The position numbers and the translations under genes are program-made. Shown here piece by piece: positions 8,593-17,481 of a stretch of 64,000 nt of DNA (position 1 is its first letter; each line of letters starts with the position of its first letter). Location of the stretch: assembly GCA_938003685.1 (NCBI GenBank), contig CALKXT010000084.1:1-64000 (forward strand), in the 5' to 3' direction. Source of the DNA: an uncultured Sulfitobacter sp. Lineage in GTDB: Bacteria > Pseudomonadota > Alphaproteobacteria > Rhodobacterales > Rhodobacteraceae. The notes beneath the pieces are model-generated. The model saw only the letters and a list, made by a program, of their open reading frames with translations. It made no database searches and was not told the DNA's origin.

Positions 8593-9318
8593 CTATTCGA
8601 CAGTGCCGCGGAAACCGGTGGCGACAACAAATTTTTCAGAACTGTCAGAGCGGCTGGCAGGTGGTTTGAAATTTGCCACTTTGGTAAAGCGTTGTTTGAG
8701 CAACTTTTGCAAATCGCCCTCGGCCCCACCGGCCAGAACTTTGGCGACAAATGTGCCGCCTTCCTCAAGGACATCAAAAGCGAAATAGGCCGCCGCTTCG
8801 CACAGTGCGATGATGCGCAGGTGGTCGGTTTGTTTGTGCCCAGATGCAGAGGCGGCCATGTCTGACATCACCACATCTGCCTTGCCACCCAGCCATTCTT
8901 TGACCTGTTGGTCTGCGTCGTCTTCCATGAAATCAAGTTGATACAATTCACAGCCAGCGATTGGTTCCATCTCTTGTAGGTCAATGCCCAGAATGGTGCC
9001 CACGGCCTTACCGCCGCGTTCTGCCAAGACGTTGCAGCGTTTTACGGCCACCTGACACCAACCGCCCGGCGCACAGCCCAGATCAACGATACGTGCGCCC
9101 GGAACAAGGAACCGATATTTGTCGTCCAATTCCAACATTTTGTAGGCGGCCCGCCCGCGATAGCCTTCGGCCTTGGCACGTTTGACATAGGGGTCGTTCA
9201 ACTGGCGTTGCAGCCAACGGGTCGAACTGGTCGTGCGCCCGCGCGCCGACTTAACTTTGACTTTTAGGTCGCGTTCACCGCGCCCAGAGGTGTTTTTGCC
9301 ATCAGGGATTTTGGCCAT
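8593..9318 (-). CDS. rlmE: 23S rRNA (uridine-2552) 2'-O-methyltransferase RlmE/FtsJ
   Basis: The 241-residue SAM-dependent enzyme methylates U2552 in the A-loop of 23S rRNA during late 50S assembly. The SAM-binding motif is [11 protein letters not shown]. The K-D-K-E catalytic tetrad is visible: Lys in [11 protein letters not shown], Asp in VVMSDMAAS, Lys in FVAKVLAGG and Glu in [11 protein letters not shown] basic N-terminal extension of about 30 residues ([17 protein letters not shown]) is common in alphaproteobacterial members. Its start codon shares one base with the stop of the upstream phosphatase gene, so the two are co-translated. Confidence 0.93.
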   Translation of the reverse strand: MAKIPDGKNTSGRGERDLKVKVKSARGRTTSSTRWLQRQLNDPYVKRAKAEGYRGRAAYKMLELDDKYRFLVPGARIVDLGCAPGGWCQVAVKRCNVLAERGGKAVGTILGIDLQEMEPIAGCELYQLDFMEDDADQQVKEWLGGKADVVMSDMAASASGHKQTDHLRIIALCEAAAYFAFDVLEEGGTFVAKVLAGGAEGDLQKLLKQRFTKVANFKPPASRSDSSEKFVVATGFRGTVE

Positions 9319-10451
9319 CAGTATTTACCTTCTTCCAATACGCCATCGGCGCTCATTTGCGCATATAGCAGGCCTTCGCGCAGACCGCGATCCGCAACTG
9401 ACAATCTATCTGTGGGCCAACAACGCATCAACGCTTGCAAAATGGCGACCCCAGACATGATCAGCGCAGAACGGTCCTGACCAATGCGCGGATCAGCCCG
9501 CCTGCCCCCCGGCCCCATCGCCAGATAAGAATGGATCACCTTGTCGATTTCTTGGCTGCTCATATGCAAGCCATCTACTTTGGTTCGGTCATAACGTTTC
9601 AGGCCTAAATGGCTGGCCGCAACTGTTGTGACGGTGCCAGAGGTGCCAACGATCTGGAACCGTTTTTGTGGCTGTGCAGATTGATAGGGTTTAAAGTTCG
9701 CTAGGTTCTCTTCGAAAAACCACGACATCAGCGCAAAACGTGCAGCATCATCTTCGACGTCCGCGAATTGATCGCGTAAGGTCGCCACACCCAAAGGCAC
9801 AGAAATCCAATCCACGACCTTGGCCGCCGGTATATCGCTTAACGCTTGGGTGAACCCAGAATGGAGCCGCATGATCGATTGTGCGCGGTCTGCTTTGGGC
9901 ACGTGTTTAATATCAATCCATACCAATTCGGTTGATCCGCCACCGATATCGACGACCAACAGGTTCTCTGTTTTACGGCTGACCAGTGGCGCGCATGAAA
10001 TTACCGCTAGCTGCGCTTCTTCCTCGGGTTTGATGATATCTAGACGCAGTCCAGTCTCGCGATGGATACGGCGCATGAATTCTTCGCCGTTCAAAGCACG
10101 ACGACAGGCTTCGGTTGCGACCAGACGCATCCGGCGGACTTTGTTGCGGCGTAGCTTTTGCTGACAGATGCGCAATGCCTGAATGGTGCGCGCCATTGAT
10201 CCGCGCGACAATCGCCCGGTTTTTTCCAGACCCGATCCCAGTTGGACGGATTTGGAAAAGCTGTCGACCACATGAAAACCGCTGCCCTTGGGCTGCGCGA
10301 TCAACATACGGCAACTATTTGTGCCCAGATCAAGGGCCGCATAGAGTTCGGACGATCTGGGCGGAACTGGCGCGGGGCTCAGAGCCGACAATGGGTCCGT
10401 CGTTTGTGTCGTATCGAGCGCCCCCGCACCTTTGGGACGCTGTGGCGCCAT
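9318..10451 (-). CDS. Ppx/GppA-family phosphatase (exopolyphosphatase type)
   Basis: The 377-residue protein belongs to the actin-like ASKHA Ppx/GppA family, which removes phosphate from polyphosphate or converts pppGpp to ppGpp. Visible motifs are [15 protein letters not shown] (phosphate-1), [16 protein letters not shown] (phosphate-2) and [12 protein letters not shown]. It has only the two-domain catalytic core; the C-terminal HD domain of E. coli Ppx (513 residues) is absent. The first 35 residues are low-complexity and rich in Ala, Pro and Ser. The order ppx-rlmE with overlapping codons is common in Rhodobacterales. Which of the two activities it has cannot be told from sequence. Confidence 0.88.
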   Translation of the reverse strand: MAPQRPKGAGALDTTQTTDPLSALSPAPVPPRSSELYAALDLGTNSCRMLIAQPKGSGFHVVDSFSKSVQLGSGLEKTGRLSRGSMARTIQALRICQQKLRRNKVRRMRLVATEACRRALNGEEFMRRIHRETGLRLDIIKPEEEAQLAVISCAPLVSRKTENLLVVDIGGGSTELVWIDIKHVPKADRAQSIMRLHSGFTQALSDIPAAKVVDWISVPLGVATLRDQFADVEDDAARFALMSWFFEENLANFKPYQSAQPQKRFQIVGTSGTVTTVAASHLGLKRYDRTKVDGLHMSSQEIDKVIHSYLAMGPGGRRADPRIGQDRSALIMSGVAILQALMRCWPTDRLSVADRGLREGLLYAQMSADGVLEEGKY

Positions 10452-10720
10452 GGTTTGCGCCTTTCATATCGAGTTGGGTTCAACGTAGTGGTTGCGCTGC
10501 ATCCGCGCAAGCGGGATCGCAGGTCATTTTGCCCTGTCTTGTTGCCTTTCATAATGTTGTTGAGGATTTTGACCCTGTTGCGCCCTCGTGATCTGCCGAC
10601 AGAGGCACTACAGTTGCACCAAGTCGCTGACAGCCTGCGTTCTGTCGAAAAACGCCATCGTCAATCTGCGCGCGTCGATTACAGAGGGCGCAGGACATTC
10701 TTTCGGGAGGAAGGAATCAC

Positions 10721-11020
10721 ATGCCACAGGTTATCATCGTTTATTGGCGCGACATCCCTGCTCAAGTGATTGTGGGCAAAGGGCGTCGGGCGGCAAAACG
10801 TCAGCTTCCAGAACGCTTTGAACAGGCGATTGATCGCGCTGCAATGAAGGTGGGCGCTGGAGATACCGATGCTTACCTTGCCGAATGGCGCAAGGCCGCC
10901 CCGGTTGAGGTTGCTGGTGACAGTGATGATGTGGTGGCTGATGCCGAACTCTCTCGAATTGATGTTGAATATGACCGCGCCCGTATCAAGGCGCTGATTG
11001 ACAACGACGGCTGGGCCTAA
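10721..11020 (+). CDS. Small 'virulence factor' family protein of the one-carbon operon
   Basis: The 99-residue protein (MPQVIIVYWRDIPAQVIVGKGRRAAKRQLPERFEQAIDRAAM) matches what is annotated as the 'virulence factor' family in many alphaproteobacteria; the name says nothing reliable about function. The ribosome site is strong (GGGAGGAAGGA, 10706-10716). It starts an operon with a MetF-like reductase and a methyltetrahydrofolate methyltransferase, an arrangement I recall as conserved in Rhodobacterales. A role in folate/corrinoid one-carbon metabolism is therefore more likely than virulence. The 269 nt upstream hold the divergent promoters for this gene and ppx; I recognise no riboswitch there. 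Confidence 0.75.
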   Translation: MPQVIIVYWRDIPAQVIVGKGRRAAKRQLPERFEQAIDRAAMKVGAGDTDAYLAEWRKAAPVEVAGDSDDVVADAELSRIDVEYDRARIKALIDNDGWA

Positions 11021-11049
11021 GAGCGCGCCCCATGTTCAAGGATAATATC

Positions 11050-11973
11050 ATGGCTTTATTGAATTTCCGCCGCAAAGAAGTTGCGCCCACTCTGCCAGTC
11101 GCAGAAATCGAAGCGTTCATGCAAGATTACTCTATCGAGGTAATGCCGCGCACCGCTGAGAAGGTTGAGGACTTTACCGCCCTCCTGCCTTCCAAGACAC
11201 GTGTGTATGTCGCACATATCGAAGGCACGCCGATTGAGGAAATGGTCGCAACCGCCAAGCGTTTGAATGCAGATGGCTATACCGTCATGCCACACTTTCC
11301 GGCGCGTATCATCAAAGACAAGGCGACACTGGCAAACTGGATTGCGATGTATCAGGGCGAAGCTAACGTAAAGCAGGCCTTGTTGCTGGCTGGTGGCGTT
11401 GCGACGCCGCACGGTGATTTCTCGGACTCCATGCAGTTGGCCGAAACAGGTCTGTTTGATGAGGCCGGTTTTGAGCGTCTGCATTTTGCGGGCCATCCTG
11501 AAGGCAACCGCGATATCGACGCCAAAGGCACAGCTGGTGTGGATGCGGCCTTGAAATGGAAAAACGAATTCCAAACCCGCACGGATGCCCAAATGGCGCT
11601 GGCCACACAATTTGCGTTTGAGGCCAAGCCAATCATCGCTTGGGCCGACAGCCTGAAAGACGCAGGTATCACCCTGCCCGTCCACATTGGCATTGCGGGC
11701 CCTGCAAAACTGCAAACCCTGATCAAATTTGCCATTGCCTGCGGTGTTGGCCCGTCCCTAAAAGTGCTGCAAAAGCGCGCGATGGACGTGACCAAGCTGC
11801 TGTTGCCGTACGAGCCAACCGAGGTGATCAGCGAATTGGCTCTGCACAAGGCTGCCAATCCAGACTTTAACATTTCTCATGTGCATTTCTTTCCGCTTGG
11901 CGGGATCAAAACCAATGCGAATTGGGCAATTGAGAACGGCGGCGATGCTGCCACACCTGCAAACCTTTCCTAA
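11050..11973 (+). CDS. Methylenetetrahydrofolate reductase-like TIM-barrel protein
   Basis: The 307-residue protein is a MetF-like flavin-dependent TIM barrel. It fits the group annotated as methylenetetrahydrofolate reductase in Rhodobacterales one-carbon operons. Supporting segments are YVAHIEGTPIEEMVATAKRL, GYTVMPHFPARIIKD, ALLLAGGVATPHGDF, HFAGHPEGNRDI and PVHIGIAGPAKLQTLIKFA. I chose ATG 11050 because AAGGA (11038-11042) lies seven bases upstream; the ATG at 11032 is in frame but has no good ribosome site. It lies 29 nt after the small gene and 12 nt before the methyltransferase. It probably interconverts methylene- and methyl-tetrahydrofolate in demethylation of methylated osmolytes; the direction is inferred. 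Confidence 0.82.
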   Translation: MALLNFRRKEVAPTLPVAEIEAFMQDYSIEVMPRTAEKVEDFTALLPSKTRVYVAHIEGTPIEEMVATAKRLNADGYTVMPHFPARIIKDKATLANWIAMYQGEANVKQALLLAGGVATPHGDFSDSMQLAETGLFDEAGFERLHFAGHPEGNRDIDAKGTAGVDAALKWKNEFQTRTDAQMALATQFAFEAKPIIAWADSLKDAGITLPVHIGIAGPAKLQTLIKFAIACGVGPSLKVLQKRAMDVTKLLLPYEPTEVISELALHKAANPDFNISHVHFFPLGGIKTNANWAIENGGDAATPANLS

Positions 11974-11985
11974 AGGACTACACCC

Positions 11986-13065
11986 ATGACCCGCACCGTC
12001 GTCGAATCCAAAACCAAGACAGCCATCATCGGCTTTGACCAACCGTTCTGCGTGATCGGTGAGCGGATCAACCCAACGGGCCGCAAAATTCTGGCCGAAG
12101 AACTGGAGCGTGGTGATTTCAGCCGTGTTGAGGCAGATGCGATTGCGCAGATGGCCGCAGGTGCCAACATTCTTGATGTGAACTCGGGGGCGGTGTTTTC
12201 CAACAAGATGGCCGAAGATCCCCGTTATGCGGACAACAACTTTGTTGAGCCGATGTTGATGCCTGAAATGATCAAACGCGTGCAAGCCATTGTTGATACA
12301 CCAATTTGTATCGACAGCTCGGTGCCCGGTGCGTTGGAAAACGGGTTGAAGGCCTGTGAAGGACGTCCCTTGCTGAACTCTGTGACAGGTGAAGAAGAAC
12401 GCCTTGAGTTGGTTTTGCCGTTGGTCAAAAAATACAACGTGCCTGTTGTGGCAATTTCCAACGATGACACAGGCATTTCAGAAGACCCTGACGTGCGCTT
12501 TGCTGTGGCGAAAAAGATCGTCGAACGCGCCGCTGATTTCGGTATTCCAGCACACGACATTGTGGTTGATCCATTGGTGATGCCAATTGGTGCAATGGCA
12601 ACGGCGGGACATCAGGTGTTTACGCTGGTCCGCCGTCTGCGCGAGGAGTTGGGCGTAAACACGACTTGCGGCGCCTCAAACATCAGCTTTGGTTTGCCAA
12701 ACCGTCACGGCATCAACAACGCCTTCCTGCCAATGGCGATGGGCGCTGGTATGACATCTGCGATCATGAACCCTGTTGGCCTGCCGGTGAATGCAACCAA
12801 GATCGCTGAGAAGAAGGCAGAACTTGCCGCCCTTGGTGTAGTCTTGCCCGAAGGCATGGATGATGAAGCCTTTGTGCAGTTGTTCGGTATGGGCTCTACC
12901 CTGCCACGTGCAGGCAAGGAAATGGAAGCAATCCGCGCTGCGAACTTCCTGTTTGATCGTGATCCGCATGGCGGTGATTGGATCAAATTTAATAAGGTTG
13001 CCCCCAAAGCAGGCCAAGAAGGCCGTGGGCGTGCAGGTCGCGTTGGTGGCCGCCGTCGCGGGTAA
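11986..13065 (+). CDS. Methyltetrahydrofolate:corrinoid methyltransferase (pterin-binding domain)
   Basis: The 359-residue protein has the pterin-binding TIM barrel shared by dihydropteroate synthase, the MetH folate domain and AcsE. Diagnostic segments are VIGERINPTGRK, ANILDVNSGAV, ICIDSSVPGALENGLK, LLNSVTGEEE, VVAISNDDTG and TCGASNISFGLPNR. It moves the methyl group between a corrinoid protein and tetrahydrofolate; no corrinoid protein is in this window. AAAGGA lies just upstream of the ATG. The last 14 residues form an odd Arg/Gly tail (GRGRAGRVGGRRRG) beyond the enzymatic domain. The operon ends at the terminator 27 nt downstream. Confidence 0.88.
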   Translation: MTRTVVESKTKTAIIGFDQPFCVIGERINPTGRKILAEELERGDFSRVEADAIAQMAAGANILDVNSGAVFSNKMAEDPRYADNNFVEPMLMPEMIKRVQAIVDTPICIDSSVPGALENGLKACEGRPLLNSVTGEEERLELVLPLVKKYNVPVVAISNDDTGISEDPDVRFAVAKKIVERAADFGIPAHDIVVDPLVMPIGAMATAGHQVFTLVRRLREELGVNTTCGASNISFGLPNRHGINNAFLPMAMGAGMTSAIMNPVGLPVNATKIAEKKAELAALGVVLPEGMDDEAFVQLFGMGSTLPRAGKEMEAIRAANFLFDRDPHGGDWIKFNKVAPKAGQEGRGRAGRVGGRRRG

Positions 13066-13091
13066 GTCTTTGTAATATTTAAATGTGTAAT

Positions 13092-13123
13092 AGCCCTCGA
13101 TGTAGATCATCGGGGGCTTTTTT
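13092..13123 (+). terminator. Rho-independent terminator of the one-carbon operon
   Basis: AGCCCTCGATG (13092-13102), loop TAGAT, CATCGGGGGCT (13108-13118) pair with one T-G wobble and run into six T residues (13118-13123). This is a textbook intrinsic terminator. It separates the folate operon from the chemotaxis genes. Confidence 0.92.
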
Positions 13124-13265
13124 GATTTCACACGTTTGGTATTCAGTAAATTTCAGCAACCGGCAGAATGGTAACGCGGAATTAACGCACCGCCCGCTAA
13201 AACAAGCGCACCCCGAGCATATTACGGAGCGTTTAGAATGTTGCTGACCTTTGATTTTGCAGTTC

Positions 13266-13550
13266 ATGACCGATATGTCTGAACACTTATCACTACATGG
13301 AAAGCTTGATTTGGCCGCTGTTGGCAGGCTTCATGCCGATCTGTTGGCGCGGATCGGTCAGGATATCACCCTTGATATGGCCCACGTCACACACCTTGGC
13401 GGGCTGTGTATGCAGACGATGCTTGCTGCGGCAAGAAGCACCCGTGAGGCGGGCTGTTCGTTTCGCATTACCCATACCAGTGACCGCGTGCTGGGACAAC
13501 TTGCAGCCATGGGCATGACCCCTGAAACCCTCATGGAGGGGCGTATATGA
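13266..13550 (+). CDS. STAS-domain protein of the chemotaxis operon
   Basis: A single STAS domain of about 94 residues (LSLHGKLDLAAVGRLHADLLARI, LDMAHVTHLGGLCMQTMLAAARSTREAG). Anti-sigma antagonists carry a phosphorylated Ser in D-S-S-G before the LxxLL helix; here the place reads H-L-G-G, so regulation by Ser phosphorylation is unlikely. It overlaps the cheY start by four bases (ATGA). Starts possible are TTG 13251, ATG 13266 or ATG 13275; none has a clear ribosome site, and a stop at 13245 limits the frame. A STAS gene at the head of a che operon is familiar in alphaproteobacteria, but its role is not established. Confidence 0.75.
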   Translation: MTDMSEHLSLHGKLDLAAVGRLHADLLARIGQDITLDMAHVTHLGGLCMQTMLAAARSTREAGCSFRITHTSDRVLGQLAAMGMTPETLMEGRI

Positions 13551-13912
13551 CGCTTGAAATTTTGGCCGTTGATGACAGTCGTACCATGCGTGATATGATC
13601 CGCCTTGCGCTCTTACCGGCGGGTTTCACCGTACATACAGCTGACGATGGGATACATGGGATTGATGTTTTAGAAGGCATAACCCCAGACGCTATCATTA
13701 CTGATATTAACATGCCGCGGATGGACGGATTTGGGTTTATTGATGCGGTTCGTATACAGGACAAACACCGCACTACACCGATCCTTGTGCTGACCACCGA
13801 AGCCGCACCTGACCTGAAAAACCGTGCCCGCGAGGCGGGTGCAACAGGGTGGATTGTGAAACCATTTGATCCCAAAAAGCTGGTTAAAGCGCTGCAAATG
13901 GTTGCCGGATAG
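13547..13912 (+). CDS. cheY: CheY-like chemotaxis response regulator
   Basis: A 121-residue stand-alone receiver domain. The acidic pair is Asp9-Asp10 (LAVDDSRTMR), the phosphorylation site is Asp53 (IITDINMPRMDG), the switch Thr is Thr83 (LVLTTEA) and the conserved Lys is Lys105 (IVKPFDP). It is phosphorylated by CheA and would act at the flagellar switch or serve as a phosphate sink, a division of labour common in alphaproteobacteria with two CheY proteins. A second CheY is at 17482. It overlaps the STAS gene and lies 12 nt before cheA. Confidence 0.93.
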   Translation: MTLEILAVDDSRTMRDMIRLALLPAGFTVHTADDGIHGIDVLEGITPDAIITDINMPRMDGFGFIDAVRIQDKHRTTPILVLTTEAAPDLKNRAREAGATGWIVKPFDPKKLVKALQMVAG

Positions 13913-13924
13913 AGGCACCAGCAG

Positions 13925-16129
13925 ATGAACACTTCCAACGATCCGATGGCGGAAATCCGTGTTTCATTCTTTATCGAATGTGAAGAGCTGCTGGAGGCTT
14001 TGCAGGCAGGATTGCAGACTATTGAGAATGGCGACGACGATGCCGAAACCATCAATGTAATCTTTCGCGCGGTTCATTCTATAAAAGGTGGGGCTGGCGC
14101 ATTTGGTTTGGAGGGCCTCGTTCGATTTGCGCATCGGTTTGAGACAATATTGGACGAAGTCCGATCAGGGCGAATGCAGATCGAATGCGAAACCTTAAAG
14201 CTGTTCTTTCAGGCCGCAGACCATCTTTCTGATTTGGTGCGGGCCAATCGAGATGCCAACCCTATGCCAGACATGGCAACGCACAAAATATTGTCTCAAC
14301 TGGATACTTTGATGGGTGACTTGAATGGGGACAAGCCGGATGTAGAACCAGAAATCGAATTTCAGCCAATGGGCATTTCTCTGGACATCGACGTAGATGA
14401 GATGAGCCAAACTGAATCTCTCGAAGTAACTGACCTTTCGTCACTTCCAGATTTGATTGATTTAACATCAAATCAACACAACATTCCGCCAACACTTCCA
14501 ATGTACTCAATTCACTTCGCCCCGTTTGCAGAATTGTTCGAAACGGGGAACGAGCCGTTCCTATTGCTGCAAGGCCTACGTGATTTGGGTAAGGCAACGA
14601 TGTCCTGCGATTTTAGTAAAACCCCAAATCTCAAAGCACTTGCACCAGAGGTTCCGTACATGAGTTGGGAAGTTCAACTCGAAACAGATGTCGACCAAGC
14701 CGAGATCATATCCATCTTTGAGTTTGTTGAAGGACTTTGTATCCTAAGTATTCAGTGCGATGGGATATTATCTGATGACACGCATGTTGCATCTGAACCA
14801 GCGCGCCCTCAAGAGGCCACCTCAGTACTGGAAAACCTTGATGTGGCACCGCAATCAGCGGACACAAAGGCACTTATTTCTTCCCTGAAACCAATATCCA
14901 AGCCTACCCCTGCACCTTCACAACCAATACGCGTTGATCTGGACCGCATTGAAAGGCTGGTTAATCTTGTTGGTGAATTGGTCATTAATCAGGCGATGCT
15001 TAGCCAAAGCCTTGAGCAATCAGGCTTATCGCCACATTCTGACGCTATGAATGGGTTGGAAGAGTTTCAACGCCTTACGCGCGATATACAAGACAGCGTC
15101 ATGATGATCCGGGCGCAGCCGGTTAGGTCATTGTTTCAACGTATGTCGCGGATTGTCCGCGAGGCCTCAAACTCAGTCGAAAAAGACGTCCGCTTACACA
15201 CCGAAGGTGAAGCCACAGAAGTTGACAAAACCGTAATTGAACGGCTCGCTGACCCTTTGACCCATATGATCCGCAATGCAGTAGATCACGGATTAGAACC
15301 CACAGAAATACGTATCGCAGCGGGTAAACCTGCACAGGGGCGCATAAAGCTCACTGCCGCACACCGTTCTGGCCGGGTTATCATTGAAGTCGCTGATGAT
15401 GGCGCAGGTATTGATCGGCCTAAGGCCTTTGAGATCGCAGTGAGCAAAGGATTGATTTCTGCTGACGCTCAATTGAGTGATGTCGAGATTGATAACCTAT
15501 TGTTTTTACCAGGATTCTCCACTGCATCAGTTGTGTCTGATTTGTCGGGTCGCGGCGTAGGAATGGATGTTGTTCGCACTGCGATTCAAGCCTTAGGTGG
15601 GCGCATTGCGATTACGTCAGTAACTGGTGTGGGAACAACATTTTCGATATCCCTGCCTCTGACATTAGCGGTCCTAGATGGCATGGTTATTGACATTGCA
15701 GGTGAAACACTAGTCTTGCCTTTGAACTTAGTGATAGAAACGCTTACACTTTCTCAAAATGACGTCGAAATGGTCCATCCAGGTCAATGCATTGTGCAGG
15801 TGCGCGGCAAGTTTGTCCCTCTCTTTGATCTGGGGATGGAATTGGGATATCGCCCACAAGTCACCTGTTATGAAGACGTTGTTGTGTTACTCATTGTACA
15901 TGATGATGGAAGTCAGGTTGCACTCATAATCGACAACATCGTTGATCAACGACAGGTGGTCATTAAAGGCCTTGATGAAAGCTTTTATCGGGCACCGGGT
16001 ATCGCAGCAGCCACAATTTTGGGCGACGGACAGATTGCGCTTATCCTTGATCCTTCTGATATTATTACCCATGCAATGCGCCATCCAGTGATGGTACAAA
16101 CTCCAATGGAAACAGGGATACCGGCATGA
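13925..16129 (+). CDS. cheA: Chemotaxis histidine kinase CheA
   Basis: The 734-residue kinase has the standard order: P1 phosphotransfer domain with His51 (IFRAVHSIKGGAGAFG), a long poorly conserved linker/P2 region (about 130-335), P3 dimerisation helices (RIERLVNLVGELVINQAMLSQ), the P4 ATPase with N-box (MIRNAVDHGLE), G1 (VADDGAGID) and G2 (GRGVGMDVVR), and the P5 CheW-like regulatory domain. It phosphorylates both CheY proteins and CheB in response to receptor arrays. No chemoreceptor is encoded in the window. AGAGGCACCAGCAG precedes the ATG, and the stop overlaps cheW by four bases. Confidence 0.95.
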   Translation: MNTSNDPMAEIRVSFFIECEELLEALQAGLQTIENGDDDAETINVIFRAVHSIKGGAGAFGLEGLVRFAHRFETILDEVRSGRMQIECETLKLFFQAADHLSDLVRANRDANPMPDMATHKILSQLDTLMGDLNGDKPDVEPEIEFQPMGISLDIDVDEMSQTESLEVTDLSSLPDLIDLTSNQHNIPPTLPMYSIHFAPFAELFETGNEPFLLLQGLRDLGKATMSCDFSKTPNLKALAPEVPYMSWEVQLETDVDQAEIISIFEFVEGLCILSIQCDGILSDDTHVASEPARPQEATSVLENLDVAPQSADTKALISSLKPISKPTPAPSQPIRVDLDRIERLVNLVGELVINQAMLSQSLEQSGLSPHSDAMNGLEEFQRLTRDIQDSVMMIRAQPVRSLFQRMSRIVREASNSVEKDVRLHTEGEATEVDKTVIERLADPLTHMIRNAVDHGLEPTEIRIAAGKPAQGRIKLTAAHRSGRVIIEVADDGAGIDRPKAFEIAVSKGLISADAQLSDVEIDNLLFLPGFSTASVVSDLSGRGVGMDVVRTAIQALGGRIAITSVTGVGTTFSISLPLTLAVLDGMVIDIAGETLVLPLNLVIETLTLSQNDVEMVHPGQCIVQVRGKFVPLFDLGMELGYRPQVTCYEDVVVLLIVHDDGSQVALIIDNIVDQRQVVIKGLDESFYRAPGIAAATILGDGQIALILDPSDIITHAMRHPVMVQTPMETGIPA

Positions 16130-16584
16130 GCAGTGTAGATATCCCCACAACAATTGAACTTTTAACCTTCCAGTTGTTTGATCAAGAGTACGCACTCGAT
16201 ATCATGTTCGTGCGTGAAATCCGTGGCTGGACCTGTGCGACGCCGCTACCCCATGCGCCGCATTACATGAAAGGTGTAATTAACCTACGCGGAACAGTGT
16301 TACCGGTGATGGATTTGGGCGAACGGTTGGGTATGGAACCGCGTAAGCATGGCGATCGTAATGTTATTATCGTTGTCAAACATGGAAAGACAATGACCGG
16401 CTTATTGGTGGATGCTGTGTCTGATATTATCGCGTTGACACCAGAAGACTTACAACCACCGCCTGACATGACCATTTCTGGGTCAGCCAATGTTGTAAGC
16501 AGTTTGAGCCTCATTGATGCGCGAATGATCCGCGTTCTTGACCTTGATGCGACAATCACATTGCCGAAATATGTTGCTGCCTGA
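16126..16584 (+). CDS. cheW: Chemotaxis coupling protein CheW
   Basis: The 152-residue adaptor links receptors to CheA P5. Typical CheW segments are LLTFQLFDQEYALDIMFVREI, HAPHYMKGVINLRGTVLPVMDLGERLG and KTMTGLLVDAVSDII. It overlaps cheA by four bases at its start, and its stop shares one base with the cheR ATG. Confidence 0.95.
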   Translation: MSSVDIPTTIELLTFQLFDQEYALDIMFVREIRGWTCATPLPHAPHYMKGVINLRGTVLPVMDLGERLGMEPRKHGDRNVIIVVKHGKTMTGLLVDAVSDIIALTPEDLQPPPDMTISGSANVVSSLSLIDARMIRVLDLDATITLPKYVAA

Positions 16585-17432
16585 TGAAAACAGCTATGAA
16601 AAATGTAAATTTAGACAAGCATAGTTTTCAAGCGATTGCTGATTTAGCCTATCGTGAAAGCGGGTTAACACTTGTTGATGAAAAAATAATGATGATCCAA
16701 TCTCGACTACGTCATCGCCTGCGCGCTTTGAAATTAGATAATTTTACTGATTATTGTGATTTTGTCTTATCAGAGAGTGGATATGATGAAAGAAAACAGC
16801 TGATTTCGGCTTTAACGACAAATGTTTCGCATTTTTTCCGTGAGAACCATCACTTTGAGGTGCTGTTGAGCCTCGTGAAGCAAAAGCTTCCCACGCTTCG
16901 AAATGGGGGCCGCCTCCGTATCTGGTCAGCAGGATGTTCTAATGGCCAAGAAGCTTTGTCCGTAGCTATAAAATTGTATGAAGCCATACCCGACATATCC
17001 AGGCTAGATGTGCGCATCCTTGCGACAGATATTGACCCGAAAGTTGTGCAGTTTGCGCGAACTGGATGCTACTCTGAACGACTGATGAACGGCGTTGTAT
17101 GTGATTTACGCGAAAAGTATTTTTCCCAAGATATCGATCTAAACGACGAGAAAACCTATACAGCACGATCCGAGGTCCACTCACTTGTCCAATTTAATGA
17201 ACTGAATTTACTTGGATCTTGGCCAATGCAGGGTAATTTCGATGCAATTTTCTGTCGAAATGTAGTGATATACTTTGATGCAAAAACGCAAACGGCCTTG
17301 TGGCCACGCTTTCACCAGATGTTAAAATCTGACGGAGTGTTTTTCTTGGGTCATTCTGAACGTATCGCAGACCCTTCGACCTTTGGGTTTCGCTGTTCTG
17401 GGCCAACAACGTACACCCCAATCATGGCCTGA
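16584..17432 (+). CDS. cheR: Chemotaxis protein methyltransferase CheR
   Basis: The 282-residue enzyme methylates glutamates of chemoreceptors with SAM. An N-terminal helical domain (about 10-80, with the ALTTNVSHFFRE segment) leads into the Rossmann domain, with SAM motif IWSAGCSNGQEA, ILATDIDPKVV, and DAIFCRNVVIYFD at the end of strand 4. It directly abuts cheW. The methylation cycle is completed by CheB and CheD at 18313-19931 on the other strand. Confidence 0.94.
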   Translation: MKTAMKNVNLDKHSFQAIADLAYRESGLTLVDEKIMMIQSRLRHRLRALKLDNFTDYCDFVLSESGYDERKQLISALTTNVSHFFRENHHFEVLLSLVKQKLPTLRNGGRLRIWSAGCSNGQEALSVAIKLYEAIPDISRLDVRILATDIDPKVVQFARTGCYSERLMNGVVCDLREKYFSQDIDLNDEKTYTARSEVHSLVQFNELNLLGSWPMQGNFDAIFCRNVVIYFDAKTQTALWPRFHQMLKSDGVFFLGHSERIADPSTFGFRCSGPTTYTPIMA

Positions 17433-17481
17433 AATTCAACGGTAAACTGCGCGATTACAACCACTAAAAGGATACTATGAC

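Noticed and set aside
10452-10720. Riboswitch (SAM, cobalamin or folate type) before the one-carbon operon
   Set aside because: The 269-bp gap precedes methyl-transfer genes, but I could not find a conserved riboswitch core or a terminator/anti-terminator pair in it.
13238-13268. ATG at 13238 as start of the STAS gene
   Set aside because: It is out of frame with the STAS domain, and the STAS frame has a stop at 13245-13247.
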